A stretch of DNA of 64,000 nt, from positions 496,001 to 560,000 of the forward strand of contig CP096134.1 in the NCBI GenBank assembly GCA_023242925.1, in the 5' to 3' direction. A program made the translations under genes and the position numbers. Below the pieces are notes generated by a model that was given only the letters and a program-made list of their open reading frames with translations, was not told the DNA's origin and ran no database searches. The number at the start of each line of letters is the position of its first letter. Position 1 is the stretch's first letter. This document shows positions 1 through 10,539 of this stretch, piece after piece. The stretch is from Hyphomonadaceae bacterium JAD_PAG50586_4. Lineage in GTDB: Bacteria; Pseudomonadota; Alphaproteobacteria; Caulobacterales; Aquidulcibacteraceae.

Positions 1-453
1 GGCAAGCGGCTCTTCCTCGTTTCCACCGGCACAGGCATCGCGCCGTTCGCCAGCTTGATCCGTGAGCCGGATACGTATGAGCGTTATGACGAGGTGATCG
101 TCACGCACACCTGCCGCACCACGCCGGAGCTGGAATACGGCTACGAGATTATTGAAGCGACGAAGGCCGATCCGCTCGTCGGGGATGAAGCTTCAAAGAA
201 GCTACGCCTCGTCACCAGCGTCACGCGCGATCCGCACCCGCTGCAAGGCCGCATCACCACACTGATAGAGAACGGCGAACTCTTCAAACACCTTGGTGAG
301 CCAGGCCTCGATCCTGCGCAGGACCGTGTCATGATTTGTGGCTCGGCCGCCGTGCTGCAGGCGATGAAAGAATTGTGCGAGGCCAATGGTTTCGCCGAAG
401 GCTCCAACAGCGAGCCCGGCAGCTTTGTGATCGAGCGCGCGTTCGCGGGCTAA
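1..453 (+). CDS. fpr: Ferredoxin-NADP(+) reductase, C-terminal part (5' end outside window)
   Basis: The frame is open from base 1 and runs 150 codons to TAA, so the N-terminal FAD-binding barrel lies outside the window. What remains is the NADP-binding half: STGTGIAPF near residue 8-16 is the pyrophosphate-binding loop, a CGS motif (MICGSAAVLQAM) follows near the end, and the protein ends in an aromatic-containing tail (FVIERAFAG) as in bacterial Fpr. Enzymes of this family move electrons between NADPH and ferredoxin or flavodoxin in the cytoplasm. The gene ends three bases before the stop of the convergent Crp/Fnr gene. The family call rests on motif order; which Fpr subtype it is cannot be told from half a protein. 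Confidence 0.88.
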   Translation, partial: GKRLFLVSTGTGIAPFASLIREPDTYERYDEVIVTHTCRTTPELEYGYEIIEATKADPLVGDEASKKLRLVTSVTRDPHPLQGRITTLIENGELFKHLGEPGLDPAQDRVMICGSAAVLQAMKELCEANGFAEGSNSEPGSFVIERAFAG

Positions 454-456
454 AGC

Positions 457-1206
457 CTATTGCTCGTCTGCCACGGCGCGCAGGCCGTCCAGGCTGATGA
501 TATGCGTCTCGCGGCGATCTTGTTCGATCAAGCCAGCATCTTTCAACGAGCGCAGCGTGCGATTGACGTGCACAGGCGTCATGCCCAGTGCATCGGCCAA
601 ATGCTCTTGGCGCGCGGGCATCTCGAAAGCCTGATCGCGCACCAAGCCACGCTCGGTAAGGCGCTCGAACAATTCCAGAAAAAGCTGCGCCATCCGGCCT
701 TGCGCCGTGCGCTGGCCGATGTCGGTCATGCGGCGGTAGGCGTATGCGAGTTGGCGGTGGGCAAATTCGTCGAAGCGCGCGCGCTGTTCAGGCGAGCCGT
801 GGATGATGCTGCGCATGGTCTCAATCGGGAACGAACAAATCTCGACCGCACTGAGCGCGCGTACGGCGAAGCTTGCCGGAAGATCGCCGCCGACCAAAAG
901 TGTTTCGATGTCGAAAAGATCGCCAGGCACATAGAAGCCGAGGATTTGACGACGCCCGTCGCTGAGATGCGCAACGCGCATCGCCCAGCCGCGACGCAGA
1001 GCGTAGACAGTGCTGCGCGTGTCGCCGGCGCGAACGAGCGTGGCGTTCGCGCGCGCTGTGCTGCAATTGGCGCGCGATACGGGCAGGCGCTCGACATTGC
1101 TTTCAAGATCGGTCGCGCGCGCGTCGGGCCCGCCTGCCTGAAACAGGTCACAAACAGGCCGTGCGTCAAACGCCATCAAGCGTTGATGCATTGCTGGCGC
1201 CGTCAT
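457..1206 (-). CDS. Crp/Fnr-family transcriptional regulator
   Basis: A 249-residue cytoplasmic regulator with the Crp layout: a cyclic-nucleotide-binding-like beta barrel (about residues 50-140, with GFYVPGDLFDIE at 90-101), a long dimer helix (about 140-175) and a C-terminal winged helix-turn-helix (about 195-235, with EHLADALGMTPVHVNRTLR). No N-terminal cysteine cluster like that of FNR is visible, so an iron-sulfur oxygen sensor is unlikely; the ligand is unknown. It is convergent with fpr and divergent from the chemotaxis operon, with a long AT-richer spacer between. The start is the first ATG after in-frame stops; a start at residue 6 or 11 is possible. Confidence 0.88.
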   Translation of the reverse strand: MTAPAMHQRLMAFDARPVCDLFQAGGPDARATDLESNVERLPVSRANCSTARANATLVRAGDTRSTVYALRRGWAMRVAHLSDGRRQILGFYVPGDLFDIETLLVGGDLPASFAVRALSAVEICSFPIETMRSIIHGSPEQRARFDEFAHRQLAYAYRRMTDIGQRTAQGRMAQLFLELFERLTERGLVRDQAFEMPARQEHLADALGMTPVHVNRTLRSLKDAGLIEQDRRETHIISLDGLRAVADEQ

Positions 1207-1524
1207 TCCTTCACCTGTGGAGTCAGAATCGAACGGCGGTATTTGACTATTCTTTGAGGATACTGGTCCATGAGCTTGAAGACCTATGGCGCAGTTCGAA
1301 ATTTACTCTACTATGCCTATGACAAAAGTAGTATAACTTACGTTTCGCATGGGTTGTTGACCTATGTTGGAAGTTATAGTGCCGTGAATACTTGGCGATA
1401 TTTACCGCTATTTAAGCGACGGAACCGAAATTAACCCTACGACGCGCAGTGTTGCGCGCCGTGCGATTGCACGAGCGGCGCAACCCTTCGGTGCGCCTCG
1501 GCTTTCGCACTGGGAGGCCGGGTT
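1207..1524. promoter_or_regulatory. Divergent regulatory region between crp/fnr-like gene and chemotaxis operon
   Basis: A 318-base stretch without a credible gene. Bases 1290-1440 are clearly AT-richer than the coding DNA on both sides. An 8-bp inverted repeat (TATAACTT at 1332-1339, AAGTTATA at 1371-1378) and a CtrA-like box at 1401-1415 lie in it. A Shine-Dalgarno-like GGGAGG sits just before the ATG at 1525. No exact FNR or CRP palindrome was found. Confidence 0.6.
1401..1415 (+). promoter_or_regulatory. Candidate CtrA box (TTTA-N7-TTAA)
   Basis: TTTA, seven bases, TTAA: seven of eight positions of the CtrA consensus TTAA-N7-TTAA with exact spacing, 110 bases before the first gene of the chemotaxis operon. 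CtrA control of this operon is inferred from the motif only. Confidence 0.4.
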
Positions 1525-3124
1525 ATGAGCTCCGACAAGCTTCGCGAACGTTTGGAATTTATGCGTGTGGGCGCCGAGACGCGACGCGCGCTCGGCGGCG
1601 CCAAGGGCGCGATCGAGAAGGGGCTCTCTATCGGCCTCGATCAATTCTACGACCAGATCTCGACGCGAGCCTTCAGTCAGCCGTTTCTTCTCCGGCGAGC
1701 AGCACATCGACGGGGCCAAATCCGCCCAGGCGCGCCATTGGATGCGCATCGCCAGCGGTGAATTCAGCGACGATTACATGGCGAGCGTGCAGCGCATCGG
1801 CGAAACGCACGCGCGCATCGGCTTGAAGCCGCAATGGTATATCGGCAGCTACGGCCTGATCCTCGATCAACTCGTGCGCGCGGTTGTTGCTGAAAAAACG
1901 AAGAGCCGTGGCCCGTTCGGTAAATTCGACGCCGAAGATCTTGCGGACTCGCTCGGCGCGCTGATGAAGGCGGCGCTGATCGACATGGATCTCGCCATCT
2001 CTGTTTACCTCGATACCTCCGAGCGCGAACGATTGCGGCTTGAGGCGGAGTCAAAGGCGGCCGAAGAGGCGCAACGCCTCGTCGTGACGGCGCTGGCGAC
2101 CGGCCTAGCTAAGCTCGCTGGCGGCGACCTGACATTCCGGATCGATGACCCATTCGCTGGCGATTACGAAAAGCTGCGCGCCGATTTCAACGATGTGATG
2201 GCGACATTGCAGGAGGCGATGAAGGTGATCGCCGCCAATGCCGACGCCATTCGTGGCGGCGCCCATGAGATCACCAGTGCGTCAGACGACCTATCGCGCC
2301 GCACCGAACAGCAAGCAGCGTCGCTCGAAGAGACCGCCGCGGCGCTCGACGAAATCACCGCTACGGTCAAAAAGACTTCGGAAGGCGCCAATCAAGCCAA
2401 CGCCACCGTAAGCGCAGCGCGTCAGGACGCCGAGCATTCCGGCCGCGTCGTCGCGGACACGGTGCAGGCGATGGGCGAGATTGAACGCTCGGCCAAGCAG
2501 ATCAGCCAAATCATCGGCGTCATCGATGAGATTGCATTCCAGACCAATTTGCTTGCGCTGAACGCCGGTGTGGAAGCCGCGCGGGCTGGCGATGCGGGCA
2601 GGGGCTTCGCCGTCGTCGCCTCTGAAGTGCGCGCGCTGGCCCAGCGCTCGTCGGACGCCGCGAAAGAGATCAAGGGTCTCATCAACGAAAGCTCGCGTCA
2701 GGTCGAAGCTGGCGTCGATCTTGTTGGCCGCACCGGGCAAGCGCTTTCGCAGATCGTTTCGAAGGTGGCTGAAATTAGCGGTCTCGTCTCGGATATTTCC
2801 GCTTCAGCTCAGGAACAATCGAGCGCGCTCGCTGAGGTCAACACCGCCATCAACCAGATGGACCAAACCACCCAGCAAAACGCAGCCATGGTCGAAGAGA
2901 GCACCGCCGCCAGCCATTCGCTCACGCACGAAGCTGAAACGCTGACGCAACTTGTCTCGAGATCCGAAATCGGCGCGGTCGCGAAAGCGCCTGCGCAATC
3001 GGCTACCGCAAGCCGACCGGCTAGGCCATCAAGCCCGGCCAAATCAAAGCCGCAAGCTGCATTCTCTACGCACGGTGCAACGGCTCTGAAACCTTCTGCG
3101 GAACAAGACTGGGAAGAATTCTGA
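1525..3124 (+). CDS. Globin-coupled methyl-accepting chemotaxis protein (one frameshift near 1666)
   Basis: A soluble chemoreceptor of about 532 residues. The first ~150 residues are a protoglobin haem domain (LRERLEFMRVGAETRRAL, then RFFSGEQH and the His-bearing THARIGLKPQWYIG), which in this family senses O2 or another gas. A linker and an MCP signalling domain with the hairpin tip [20 protein letters not shown] follow. No membrane segment is seen. The last residues are DWEEF, like the CheR-docking pentapeptide. The reading frame breaks once: codons from ATG 1525 are right up to about 1665, then the family sequence resumes one base later (EPSVSRFFSG), so one extra base, probably the C near 1666, has to be removed. 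First gene of the chemotaxis operon, 12 bases before the porin gene. Confidence 0.87.
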
Positions 3125-3136
3125 GTCGGGGGCTCG

Positions 3137-4314
3137 ATGTCGATGCAAATGAAGCCGGCGATGAAGGGGCTGCTGGCGTGCGCGCCGGCGTCCGTGGCGC
3201 TGTTGGCGGCCGCCCCGGCGCAAGCCGAGGACGCCTTTACCTGGTCTGTCGCCTACACCGCCGACGTGGTCGCTGGTTGGAGCGATGACGTCAGCACGCG
3301 GGGGCGCTTCCTCGACAATTTGGACGTCACGGCGGACCTCGACCTCGCACGCGCCGCGGGCTGGGATGGCGCTACGCTGCACGCGCACATCCTCAACAAT
3401 TCCGGCGAGATTCGAACGACGATCTCGGTACGCTGCAAGGCGTCGACAATATTGAAGTTGCCGATCAGCATTTGCGCTTGTTCGAATTTTGGGTGGAGCA
3501 GGCGTTCGGCGGCGGCAGCGTTCGCGCAGGCCTCTATGATCTCAACAGCGAATTCTATGCCAATGAATCCGCCGGGCTGCTGATCGCGCCAGCCTTCGGC
3601 ATTGGTTCTGAGCTGGCCGCCACTGGCCCGAACGGTCCGTCGATCTTCCCCTCGACGGCGTTGGCGCTGCGTGGGCGCTTTGAGTTTAGCGAGCGTCAGT
3701 CCGTGATGTTCGCCGCGCTCAACGCTTCGGCCGGCGTGTTCGGTGATCCGGACGGCGTCGATACCGATTTCGACCACGGCGTGCTGCTGATCGGCGAATA
3801 TGGCTGGCACGACAGCTTCAATTTCAATGTCGGCGCCTGGACCTATAGCGACGACCAGGACGACATTCGCGACCTCGACGGCTTCGGCGATCCAGAACAA
3901 CGCCGTGCGTTCGGCGCCTACGCGACTTACGAGCGCTCGCTAACGCAGAGCATGACCGGCTTTGTGCGCGTTGGCTTCTCTGACGGCGACACCACTTCAT
4001 ATTCAAGTGGTTGGCAAGCCGGCGTTTTGATCGATGCGCCGATCGCCTCGCGCCCTGACAGTCAGATTTCACTCGGCGCCTACCAGGGCCGCTTCAGCGA
4101 CAAGCATCGCGACAATGAAAGCGATCTGGGCGTCGACGTCGCCGATGCCGAGACAGGTTTTGAGATCACATATTCAGATCAGATTACGCCATGGCTGCGT
4201 GTGCAGCCGGACTTGCAGCTCGTCCTCGATCCTGGCGGAGATCAGGACCGTGACGAGCTTTGGGTGGCGGGTTTGCGCATAGAAATCACTCCGTCCTGGG
4301 GAGGGGGCTCGTGA
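3137..4314 (+). CDS. OprB-type carbohydrate porin (one frameshift near 3413)
   Basis: An outer-membrane beta-barrel protein of about 392 residues after repair. A signal peptide ([21 protein letters not shown]) is followed by family landmarks: [57 protein letters not shown] and [15 protein letters not shown], and the barrel ends in the membrane-strand pattern [12 protein letters not shown]. The frame from ATG 3137 is lost at about 3413, where family alignment wants [12 protein letters not shown]; one C is missing from ATTCG. It lies between two chemoreceptor genes and its TGA overlaps the ATG of the next receptor, so the two are probably translationally coupled. The substrate is unknown; sugars are typical for OprB. 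Confidence 0.83.
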
Positions 4315-6338
4315 TGTCCATGTTTAATTCAATCAATAGAGTGGCAATGGCCGCGAGCGCCTCGATGTTGGCGCTCGTTGCCGTTACAGGCGGCGCCGGC
4401 ATCTGGGCGCAACAAGCGCTCACCGAAGCGCTCGAAGATCCTGATCGCACGGCCAATCTGCTGCGCAGCCATTTGACCGCCGACATGATGCACGATGCGA
4501 TGCGCTCTGATGTGCTGGCGGCACTGACGGCGCGCGATCCAGCGTCCGGCATCACGATGGACGAAGTACGTACCGACTTCGCCGAGCATATGGCCGAATT
4601 CCGCGCCATGATCGCGGCAGAAACCCAACTCGCGCAAACTGATGCCGAGCGCGCCGCTGTTGATGGCGTGACGGAAGCGCTCAATGCTTACATCACCGCC
4701 GCTGAGCGCGTGATCAACGAATCCGAGAGCAATCCGCAGGCCGCGCTTGCCGAGCTGCCGGGCTTCTTTGAACAATTCCGTGCGCTTGAAACCGCAATGG
4801 AAGACGTCACCAACGTCATTTCAGTCAGCGCCGAAGAAGCGAAAGCGCAGGCGGAGGGCGATTCCACACTCGCGTTCTGGCTGATGGTCGCGACGCTGAT
4901 GTTCTCCACTGGCGCAGTCGCGGCATTGGCGTTTGGCGCGCGCCGCTATCTGGTCAGTCCGTTGCTGAACCTTACGTCGCAGATGGAGCATCTGGCGAAG
5001 GGCGACAACAGCATCAATCCGCCGGAAGCCGCGCGGGGCGACGAAATCGGCGCTATGGGTCGCGCGTTGCTCACGTTCCGTCAAGCCGCACTCGACCGGA
5101 TTGAAGCCGAGCGCCGCCATGAGGAATCGCGCATCGCCGCCGCCGCCGCGCAGAAGGAAGCCGAAGTGCGCGCGCAACGCGAAGCTGAAGACCTGGTCGT
5201 TGGTTCTTTCGGCCAAGGCCTCGCCAAGCTCGCCGATGGCGATCTGACCTATCGTCTCAATCGTCAGCTGCCGCAGGCGTATCTGAAGCTTCAAGACGAT
5301 TTCAACGACGCGCTGGCAAAGCTCGAAGATGCGATGCAGACCATCGCCTCCAACGCCGACGGCATTCGCTCCGGCACCGGGGAAATCAGCACGGCGTCGG
5401 ACGGCCTCTCGCGCCGTACCGAGCAGCAAGCCGCGACGCTAGAGGAAACCGCCGCCGCACTTGACGAAATCACCGCAACCGTCAGCAAAACCGCCGAAGG
5501 CGCGCGCCAAGCCAACGCCACCGTACGACACGCGCGCGAGCACGCCGACAAGAGCGGCGAAATTGTGCGCGACGCGGTAAATGCGATGGAGGCGATCGAA
5601 GGCTCGTCCAGGCAGATCAGCCAGATCATCGGCGTGATCGATGAGATCGCATTCCAAACCAATTTGCTCGCCCTGAACGCCGGCGTCGAAGCCGCGCGCG
5701 CGGGCGAGGCGGGCAGGGGCTTTGCGGTAGTTGCCTCCGAAGTTCGTGCGCTCGCGCAACGATCTGCCGAGGCCGCCAAGGAGATCAAGGCGCTGATCTC
5801 TACAAGCTCGCAGCAAGTGGGTGCGGGCGTGAAGCTGGTTGGCCAGGCCGGCCAGGCCCTTTCCGAGATTGCGGCGGGTGTTGCCGAGATTAACGCGTTG
5901 ATGGCCGACATCACTGCTTCGGCGCAGGAGCAGGCCACCGCCCTGACCCAAGTCAACAGCGCCGTTAACCAAATGGATCAAACTACGCAGCAAAACGCTG
6001 CCATGGTCGAGGAATCCACCGCCGCCAGCCATGCGCTCGCTCACGAGGCCGAGCAATTGGCGCAGCTCGTCGCGCGCTTTGAAGTGTCGCGTGCAGTTTC
6101 TGCGGTCGCCGCGCCTCGCGCGCCGGCGAGAGCGGCGCCCGCTGTCACCTCGCGCCCGGCCCCCGCGCCACGCGGAACGCCGCGACCGGTCAGCGCTGAA
6201 ACGCATGCGCCGAAGCGCGCCAATCCGGTGCTGCAACAACAAGAACGTCTGGCCGAGTTCGCGACCGCGAAGCCCGCGCGTCGCGTCAGCATGCCGTCAT
6301 CCGCGCCGACTAAAGTCGAGTCGTGGGAGGAGTTCTGA
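4314..6338 (+). CDS. Transmembrane methyl-accepting chemotaxis protein (McpA-like)
   Basis: A 674-residue chemoreceptor. TM1 is at about residues 10-31, a helical periplasmic sensor domain at about 32-185, TM2 at about 186-208 ([17 protein letters not shown]), then HAMP (about 209-262), a second helical stretch resembling a HAMP-like repeat, and the signalling domain with tip [20 protein letters not shown]. An Ala/Pro-rich linker leads to the terminal SWEEF, a CheR-docking-type pentapeptide shared with the globin receptor upstream. The start at 4314 is chosen because GGGGAGGGGG lies eight bases before it and it overlaps the porin stop as ATGA. In Caulobacter an McpA gene heads the equivalent che operon. 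Confidence 0.93.
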   Translation: MSMFNSINRVAMAASASMLALVAVTGGAGIWAQQALTEALEDPDRTANLLRSHLTADMMHDAMRSDVLAALTARDPASGITMDEVRTDFAEHMAEFRAMIAAETQLAQTDAERAAVDGVTEALNAYITAAERVINESESNPQAALAELPGFFEQFRALETAMEDVTNVISVSAEEAKAQAEGDSTLAFWLMVATLMFSTGAVAALAFGARRYLVSPLLNLTSQMEHLAKGDNSINPPEAARGDEIGAMGRALLTFRQAALDRIEAERRHEESRIAAAAAQKEAEVRAQREAEDLVVGSFGQGLAKLADGDLTYRLNRQLPQAYLKLQDDFNDALAKLEDAMQTIASNADGIRSGTGEISTASDGLSRRTEQQAATLEETAAALDEITATVSKTAEGARQANATVRHAREHADKSGEIVRDAVNAMEAIEGSSRQISQIIGVIDEIAFQTNLLALNAGVEAARAGEAGRGFAVVASEVRALAQRSAEAAKEIKALISTSSQQVGAGVKLVGQAGQALSEIAAGVAEINALMADITASAQEQATALTQVNSAVNQMDQTTQQNAAMVEESTAASHALAHEAEQLAQLVARFEVSRAVSAVAAPRAPARAAPAVTSRPAPAPRGTPRPVSAETHAPKRANPVLQQQERLAEFATAKPARRVSMPSSAPTKVESWEEF

Positions 6339-6340
6339 GG

Positions 6341-6622
6341 ATGAGCCAAGCCACGCAAATCAAATTGGCGCCGGCGCTCGATTTCCGAGCGGCCGGCCCA
6401 TTGCGCGATCAATTCCTCGCTCAGCGCGGCAAGGCGATCGAGATCGACGGCGCTGACGTGCAGCGCATTGGCGGTCAATGCATTCAAGTGATCGCCGCCG
6501 CGCAGCGGACTTGGATGCAGGATGGCATCGACTTCGCGCTCACGAACCCTTCGGACGATATGCTCCGTGCACTCGGCCATGTGGGCATGGACAGCTATTT
6601 CACGGAGCCGGCGGCGTCATGA
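6341..6622 (+). CDS. STAS-domain chemotaxis protein (cheX position of the Caulobacter che operon)
   Basis: A 93-residue protein that fits a single STAS domain: an N-terminal beta strand (IKLAPALDF), a helix with RDQFLAQRG, and the central IDGADVQRIGGQCIQVI, which matches the loop-helix where a phosphorylatable Ser/Thr usually sits; here the local residues are GGQC. It starts three bases after the mcp stop, and its TGA overlaps the next ATG. The same place in the Caulobacter operon is occupied by a gene called cheX. Partner and phosphorylation are unknown. Confidence 0.75.
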   Translation: MSQATQIKLAPALDFRAAGPLRDQFLAQRGKAIEIDGADVQRIGGQCIQVIAAAQRTWMQDGIDFALTNPSDDMLRALGHVGMDSYFTEPAAS

Positions 6623-6984
6623 GCATGCGTATTCTCACCGTTGATGATTCCCGCATGATGCGGGAAATGCTGCTGATGGCGCTGAAAGGCGCGGGCTTTG
6701 ACGTGGTGCAGGCCGAGGATGGCGAGCACGGCCTCGAAGTTCTGGCCGAGCACGGCGCAGACGTCATCATCACCGACATCAACATGCCCAAGCTCGACGG
6801 CTTCGGCTTCATCGAGCGTGTGCGCGGCGTCGAAGCGCATCGCGCTACGCCGATCCTCGTTCTTTCAACAGAAAGCGATGCAGCCAAGAAAGCGCGTGCA
6901 CGTGATGCGGGCGCGACCGGTTGGATCGTGAAACCTTTTGATGCTGCGCGTTTGGTCGAAGCCATTCGCCGGGTCTCGGCCTAA
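6619..6984 (+). CDS. cheY: CheY-type single-domain response regulator (first copy)
   Basis: A 121-residue receiver domain with all active-site residues: acidic pair D9-D10 (TVDDSR), phospho-acceptor D53 (ITDINMPKLDG), Thr/Ser switch (LSTES) and Lys in VKPFD. It has no output domain. It should carry the CheA signal, either to FliM at the motor or as a phosphate sink. The start at 6619 overlaps the STAS gene stop as ATGA, which points to coupled translation. It lies 12 bases before cheA. Confidence 0.93.
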   Translation: MSMRILTVDDSRMMREMLLMALKGAGFDVVQAEDGEHGLEVLAEHGADVIITDINMPKLDGFGFIERVRGVEAHRATPILVLSTESDAAKKARARDAGATGWIVKPFDAARLVEAIRRVSA

Positions 6985-6996
6985 GGAGCGCGCGTC

Positions 6997-9201
6997 ATGG
7001 ATCCGATGGATGCAATTAAAGTCACGTTCTTCCAGGAATGTGACGAACAGCTCGGAGAGCTCGAAGCCGGCCTGATGGCGCTGGAAGAGGGCACGGGCGA
7101 TCGCGAGACGGTGAACGCCGTTTTCCGCGCGGTGCATTCCGTAAAGGGTGGCGCTGGCGCCTTCGGTTTCGAAGACCTCGTGAAATTCTCGCATACGTTT
7201 GAGACCGTTCTCGATCTGATGCGCTCCGATAAGCTCGCGATCGAGCCGGACGTGCTGCACGTGATGCTGCGCGCGAGCGATGTATTGGCGGATCTCGTGC
7301 ACGCCGCCCGCGACGGTGGTACTGTTGATCAAGACCGTTGCGCGGCGCTCATGGAAGAGCTTGAACATCTAGCGCTCGGCGACAGCGCAGCACCGGCCCC
7401 AGCGCCAGTTGCCGCCGTGACGTCGGCGCCGGCTTCGCCCGACGCCGAGCCGGAGCCGGACGAATGGGGTTTCGTGCCGCTGCGTATTTCGATCGATGAC
7501 GTGCCGCTGCTCGATGAACCTGCTGCGCCCGCGAGCGACGAAGAAATTTGGAAGGTGACGTTCACGCCGCGCCCGGCGCTCTACGCCAAAGGCAGTGACG
7601 CGACCATTCTACTGCGCGAACTCGCCATTCTGGGCGAGTGCGACGTTGCGGTCGACGACTCGCTCGTCCCGTCGCTCGACGCGATGGACGTGAACGCCTC
7701 CTATCTGTCGTGGACCTGCTTTCTCAACAGTGACAAGGACGAAGCCGCGATCCGCGAAATCTTTGAATTTGTTGAAGGCGATTGCGATTTGATCGTGGAA
7801 CGCATCGTGGTTTCCACGCCCGCGCCGATTACTGCGCCGATGCCGGTAATCGAACCGATCGCGCCGCCACCTGTTGCGATCGTGGCGCCGGCGCCGACCG
7901 CCAAGCCCACCGCCGCGCCGCCGCGCGCTGCGCCAGCCGCTTCGAAAGCGGCGCCTGCTGCCGCCGCCAGCGGTGACGGCGAAGGCAAGGCCGCAGCCAA
8001 CGCTACGATCCGCGTCGACCTCGAACGCGTTGATCGCTTGATCGATCTCGTCGGCGAACTCGTGATCAACCAAGCCATGTTGGCGCAACGTGTCGCCGAA
8101 ACTGGCGTCGTGCGTTCTTCGAACGTGGCGATGGGTCTCGATGAGCTCGAACAGCTGACGCGCGAGCTGCAAGACAGCGTCATGGCCATCCGTGCGCAGC
8201 CGGTGAAATCGGTGTTCCAGCGCATGCCGCGCTTGGTGCGCGAAATCGCCACCGCTACGAACAAGCAGGTGCGTCTTGTCATGGATGGCGAGGGCACTGA
8301 AGTCGATAAGACCGTGATCGAGCGTCTGTCAGACCCGATCACGCACATGCTGCGCAACGCCGTCGATCACGGCCTCGAAACCACGCAAGAGCGCATCGAT
8401 GCGGGCAAGGCGGCCGAAGGCACGATCCGCCTCGCGGCACTGCATCGCTCGGGCCGCATCGTCATTGAAGTGTCAGATGATGGCCGCGGCATCAATCGCG
8501 AGCGCGTCAAAGCGAAGGCGATCGAGAAAGGCTTGATCGCGGCCGACCTCAACATGACCGACGAAGAGATCGACAATATCATCTTCCTGCCGGGCTTCTC
8601 GACGGCTTCGGCGATCTCCGATATTTCTGGCCGCGGCGTCGGTATGGACGTCGTCAAGCGCTCGATCCAAGCGCTCGGCGGCCGCATCTCGATCAATTCG
8701 AATCCCGGCAAGGGCTCGACGTTCACACTCTCGCTACCGCTGACGCTCGCCGTGCTCGACGGCATGGTGGTGAGCGCGGCCGAGCAGACGTTGATCGCGC
8801 CGCTCACCACCATCATCGAAACGCTGCAACCCAAGCCCGGCGAAGTACGCCGCCTTGGTCCCAATCGGACTGTGATCGCGGTGCGCGATGCGTTCGTGCC
8901 GCTGGTCGATGTCGGTGTCGCGCTCGGTTTTCGCAAAGAATCCGCGCAGCCGGATAGCGGTGTTGTGCTCTTGGTCGAAAGCGAAGGCGGCGGCCGCGCT
9001 GCTCTGCTGGTGGATGACATTCAGGGCCAACGCCAAGTCGTCATCAAGAGCTTGGAAGCGAATTACCAGCGCGTCGAAGGCGTCGCCGCCGCGACCATCC
9101 TTGGCGACGGCCGTGTGGCGCTCATTCTCGACGTGGACGGATTGATTGCACAGCGCGTCAGCGAAACGCGCGCGGAAACTCAATTGGCAAAGGCAGGCTG
9201 A
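6997..9201 (+). CDS. cheA: Chemotaxis histidine kinase CheA
   Basis: A 734-residue kinase with the usual five parts. P1 is the Hpt domain with phospho-acceptor H47 ([14 protein letters not shown]). A Pro/Ala-rich linker encloses a P2-like region (about 185-260). P3 is the dimer helix pair ([19 protein letters not shown]). P4 is the HATPase domain with N-box [13 protein letters not shown]1 DDGRGI and G2 [10 protein letters not shown]5 is the CheW-like domain at the C-terminus. It autophosphorylates under receptor/CheW control and feeds CheY and CheB. It sits mid-operon, one base before the CheW start region. Confidence 0.97.
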   Translation: MDPMDAIKVTFFQECDEQLGELEAGLMALEEGTGDRETVNAVFRAVHSVKGGAGAFGFEDLVKFSHTFETVLDLMRSDKLAIEPDVLHVMLRASDVLADLVHAARDGGTVDQDRCAALMEELEHLALGDSAAPAPAPVAAVTSAPASPDAEPEPDEWGFVPLRISIDDVPLLDEPAAPASDEEIWKVTFTPRPALYAKGSDATILLRELAILGECDVAVDDSLVPSLDAMDVNASYLSWTCFLNSDKDEAAIREIFEFVEGDCDLIVERIVVSTPAPITAPMPVIEPIAPPPVAIVAPAPTAKPTAAPPRAAPAASKAAPAAAASGDGEGKAAANATIRVDLERVDRLIDLVGELVINQAMLAQRVAETGVVRSSNVAMGLDELEQLTRELQDSVMAIRAQPVKSVFQRMPRLVREIATATNKQVRLVMDGEGTEVDKTVIERLSDPITHMLRNAVDHGLETTQERIDAGKAAEGTIRLAALHRSGRIVIEVSDDGRGINRERVKAKAIEKGLIAADLNMTDEEIDNIIFLPGFSTASAISDISGRGVGMDVVKRSIQALGGRISINSNPGKGSTFTLSLPLTLAVLDGMVVSAAEQTLIAPLTTIIETLQPKPGEVRRLGPNRTVIAVRDAFVPLVDVGVALGFRKESAQPDSGVVLLVESEGGGRAALLVDDIQGQRQVVIKSLEANYQRVEGVAAATILGDGRVALILDVDGLIAQRVSETRAETQLAKAG

Positions 9202-9202
9202 T

Positions 9203-9673
9203 ATGACCAACGACGATATCGAATTTGCGCAGAACCGCCTGGAGCTGATCTCGTTCCGGATCGGCGAGCAGGAATATTGCGTGGACATTATGGCTGTCCG
9301 CGAAATTCGCGGTTGGGCCGCTGCAACTCCGCTGCCGCAATCGCCGCCTTATGTACGCGGCGTCATCAATCTACGCGGCGCGGTGCTGCCGATCATCGAT
9401 CTGGCGAACCGCCTGGGCTTTGGCGTCACCGAGCCGGACGCGCGCCACGTCATCATCGTTGTGCGCATCGGCGGTCGCGTTGTTGGCTTGCTGGTGGACG
9501 CGGTGTCGGAGATTCTCACGACGACCGCGGACGCGATCCAACCGACGCCGGACGTCGCCTGCGATGCGGTGAAGCGTTTCGTGAAGGGCATTCTCGCGGT
9601 CGAAGGCCGCATGATCTCCTGGATCGTGCTCGACCAAATTCTCCCTGATCAATCCCTTGAGGAAGCGGCATGA
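9203..9673 (+). CDS. cheW: Chemotaxis coupling protein CheW
   Basis: A 156-residue protein consisting of one CheW-like SH3-type double barrel: [21 protein letters not shown] at the front is split over residues 11-31, followed by [19 protein letters not shown] and [12 protein letters not shown]. It links receptors to CheA in the polar array. ATG 9203 is the start that leaves one base after the cheA stop; its own end overlaps the CheR start by four bases (ATGA). Confidence 0.95.
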   Translation: MTNDDIEFAQNRLELISFRIGEQEYCVDIMAVREIRGWAAATPLPQSPPYVRGVINLRGAVLPIIDLANRLGFGVTEPDARHVIIVVRIGGRVVGLLVDAVSEILTTTADAIQPTPDVACDAVKRFVKGILAVEGRMISWIVLDQILPDQSLEEAA

Positions 9674-10539
9674 GCACCGTAGCCAGGCGCGGGCGCGAGG
9701 AAGAGCCGCTCGTACAAGGCGAATACCATTTCACGGAGGCCGACTTCAAAGCGGTCGCCGCCATGCTGCACGCGGACGCTGGCATTCACCTGCCGCCGGC
9801 GAAGGCGACGCTTGTGTATTCGCGCCTGGCCAAGCGTATCCGCACGCTGCGGCTTGCAGATTTCGCGGCGTACGTGAATCTTGTCGGCACGCCGGAAGGC
9901 AAGGACGAGCGTATCAATATGCTCGCCGCGCTCACGACCAACGTGACGCGCTTTTTCCGCGAACCGCACCATTTCGATTTGCTGCGCACGCAAATTCTTG
10001 AACCGCTCGCTGCCAATGTGAAAGCGGGCGCGCGCTTGCGGCTATGGTCGGCGGGTTGCTCGACCGGCCAGGAGCCGTATTCGATGGCGATGACGGTGCT
10101 TTCCGTCATTCCGGACGCCACGCGCCTCGATGTCAAAATCCTCGCCACCGATATCGACCCAAACGTCGTGCAAACGGGCCGGAACGGAATCTACAACGAC
10201 GACAACGTCTCGCCGGTGCCAAAAGAGATGCGCGATCGCCACCTGAAGCGCGACCGTGAGTCCGGTGATTGGGTGGTCTCGCCAGAGCTGCGCTCGCTCA
10301 TCACTTTCAACGAACTCAATCTGATCGGCGATTGGCCGATCAAGGGCAAGTTCGACGCCATCTTCTGCCGCAACGTCGTGATCTATTTCGAAGAACCGAC
10401 ACAAGAGCGCATCTGGGGCCGTTATCGCCAGCTCATGCATCCGCATGCGCGGCTCTATATCGGTCATTCCGAGCGCGTGAACGATCCCAATTACGAAACC
10501 GATGGTCTCACGACCTACAGATTGAAGCGGGGAGTGTGA
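9670..10539 (+). CDS. cheR: Chemotaxis protein methyltransferase CheR
   Basis: A 289-residue SAM-dependent methyltransferase that methylates glutamates of receptors. The N-terminal helical domain (about 20-95, with [14 protein letters not shown]) precedes the SAM-binding domain with [13 protein letters not shown], the acidic loop [12 protein letters not shown] and the [14 protein letters not shown] motif. Both receptors at the head of the operon end in WEEF, which would dock on the CheR beta subdomain. It is followed by cheB with a one-base overlap. Confidence 0.96.
   Translation: MSTVARRGREEEPLVQGEYHFTEADFKAVAAMLHADAGIHLPPAKATLVYSRLAKRIRTLRLADFAAYVNLVGTPEGKDERINMLAALTTNVTRFFREPHHFDLLRTQILEPLAANVKAGARLRLWSAGCSTGQEPYSMAMTVLSVIPDATRLDVKILATDIDPNVVQTGRNGIYNDDNVSPVPKEMRDRHLKRDRESGDWVVSPELRSLITFNELNLIGDWPIKGKFDAIFCRNVVIYFEEPTQERIWGRYRQLMHPHARLYIGHSERVNDPNYETDGLTTYRLKRGV

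Noticed and set aside
1255..1275. FNR/CRP-type operator upstream of the Crp/Fnr gene
   Set aside because: TTGAC and TTTGAG stretches do not form the TTGAT-N4-ATCAA or TGTGA-N6-TCACA symmetry.
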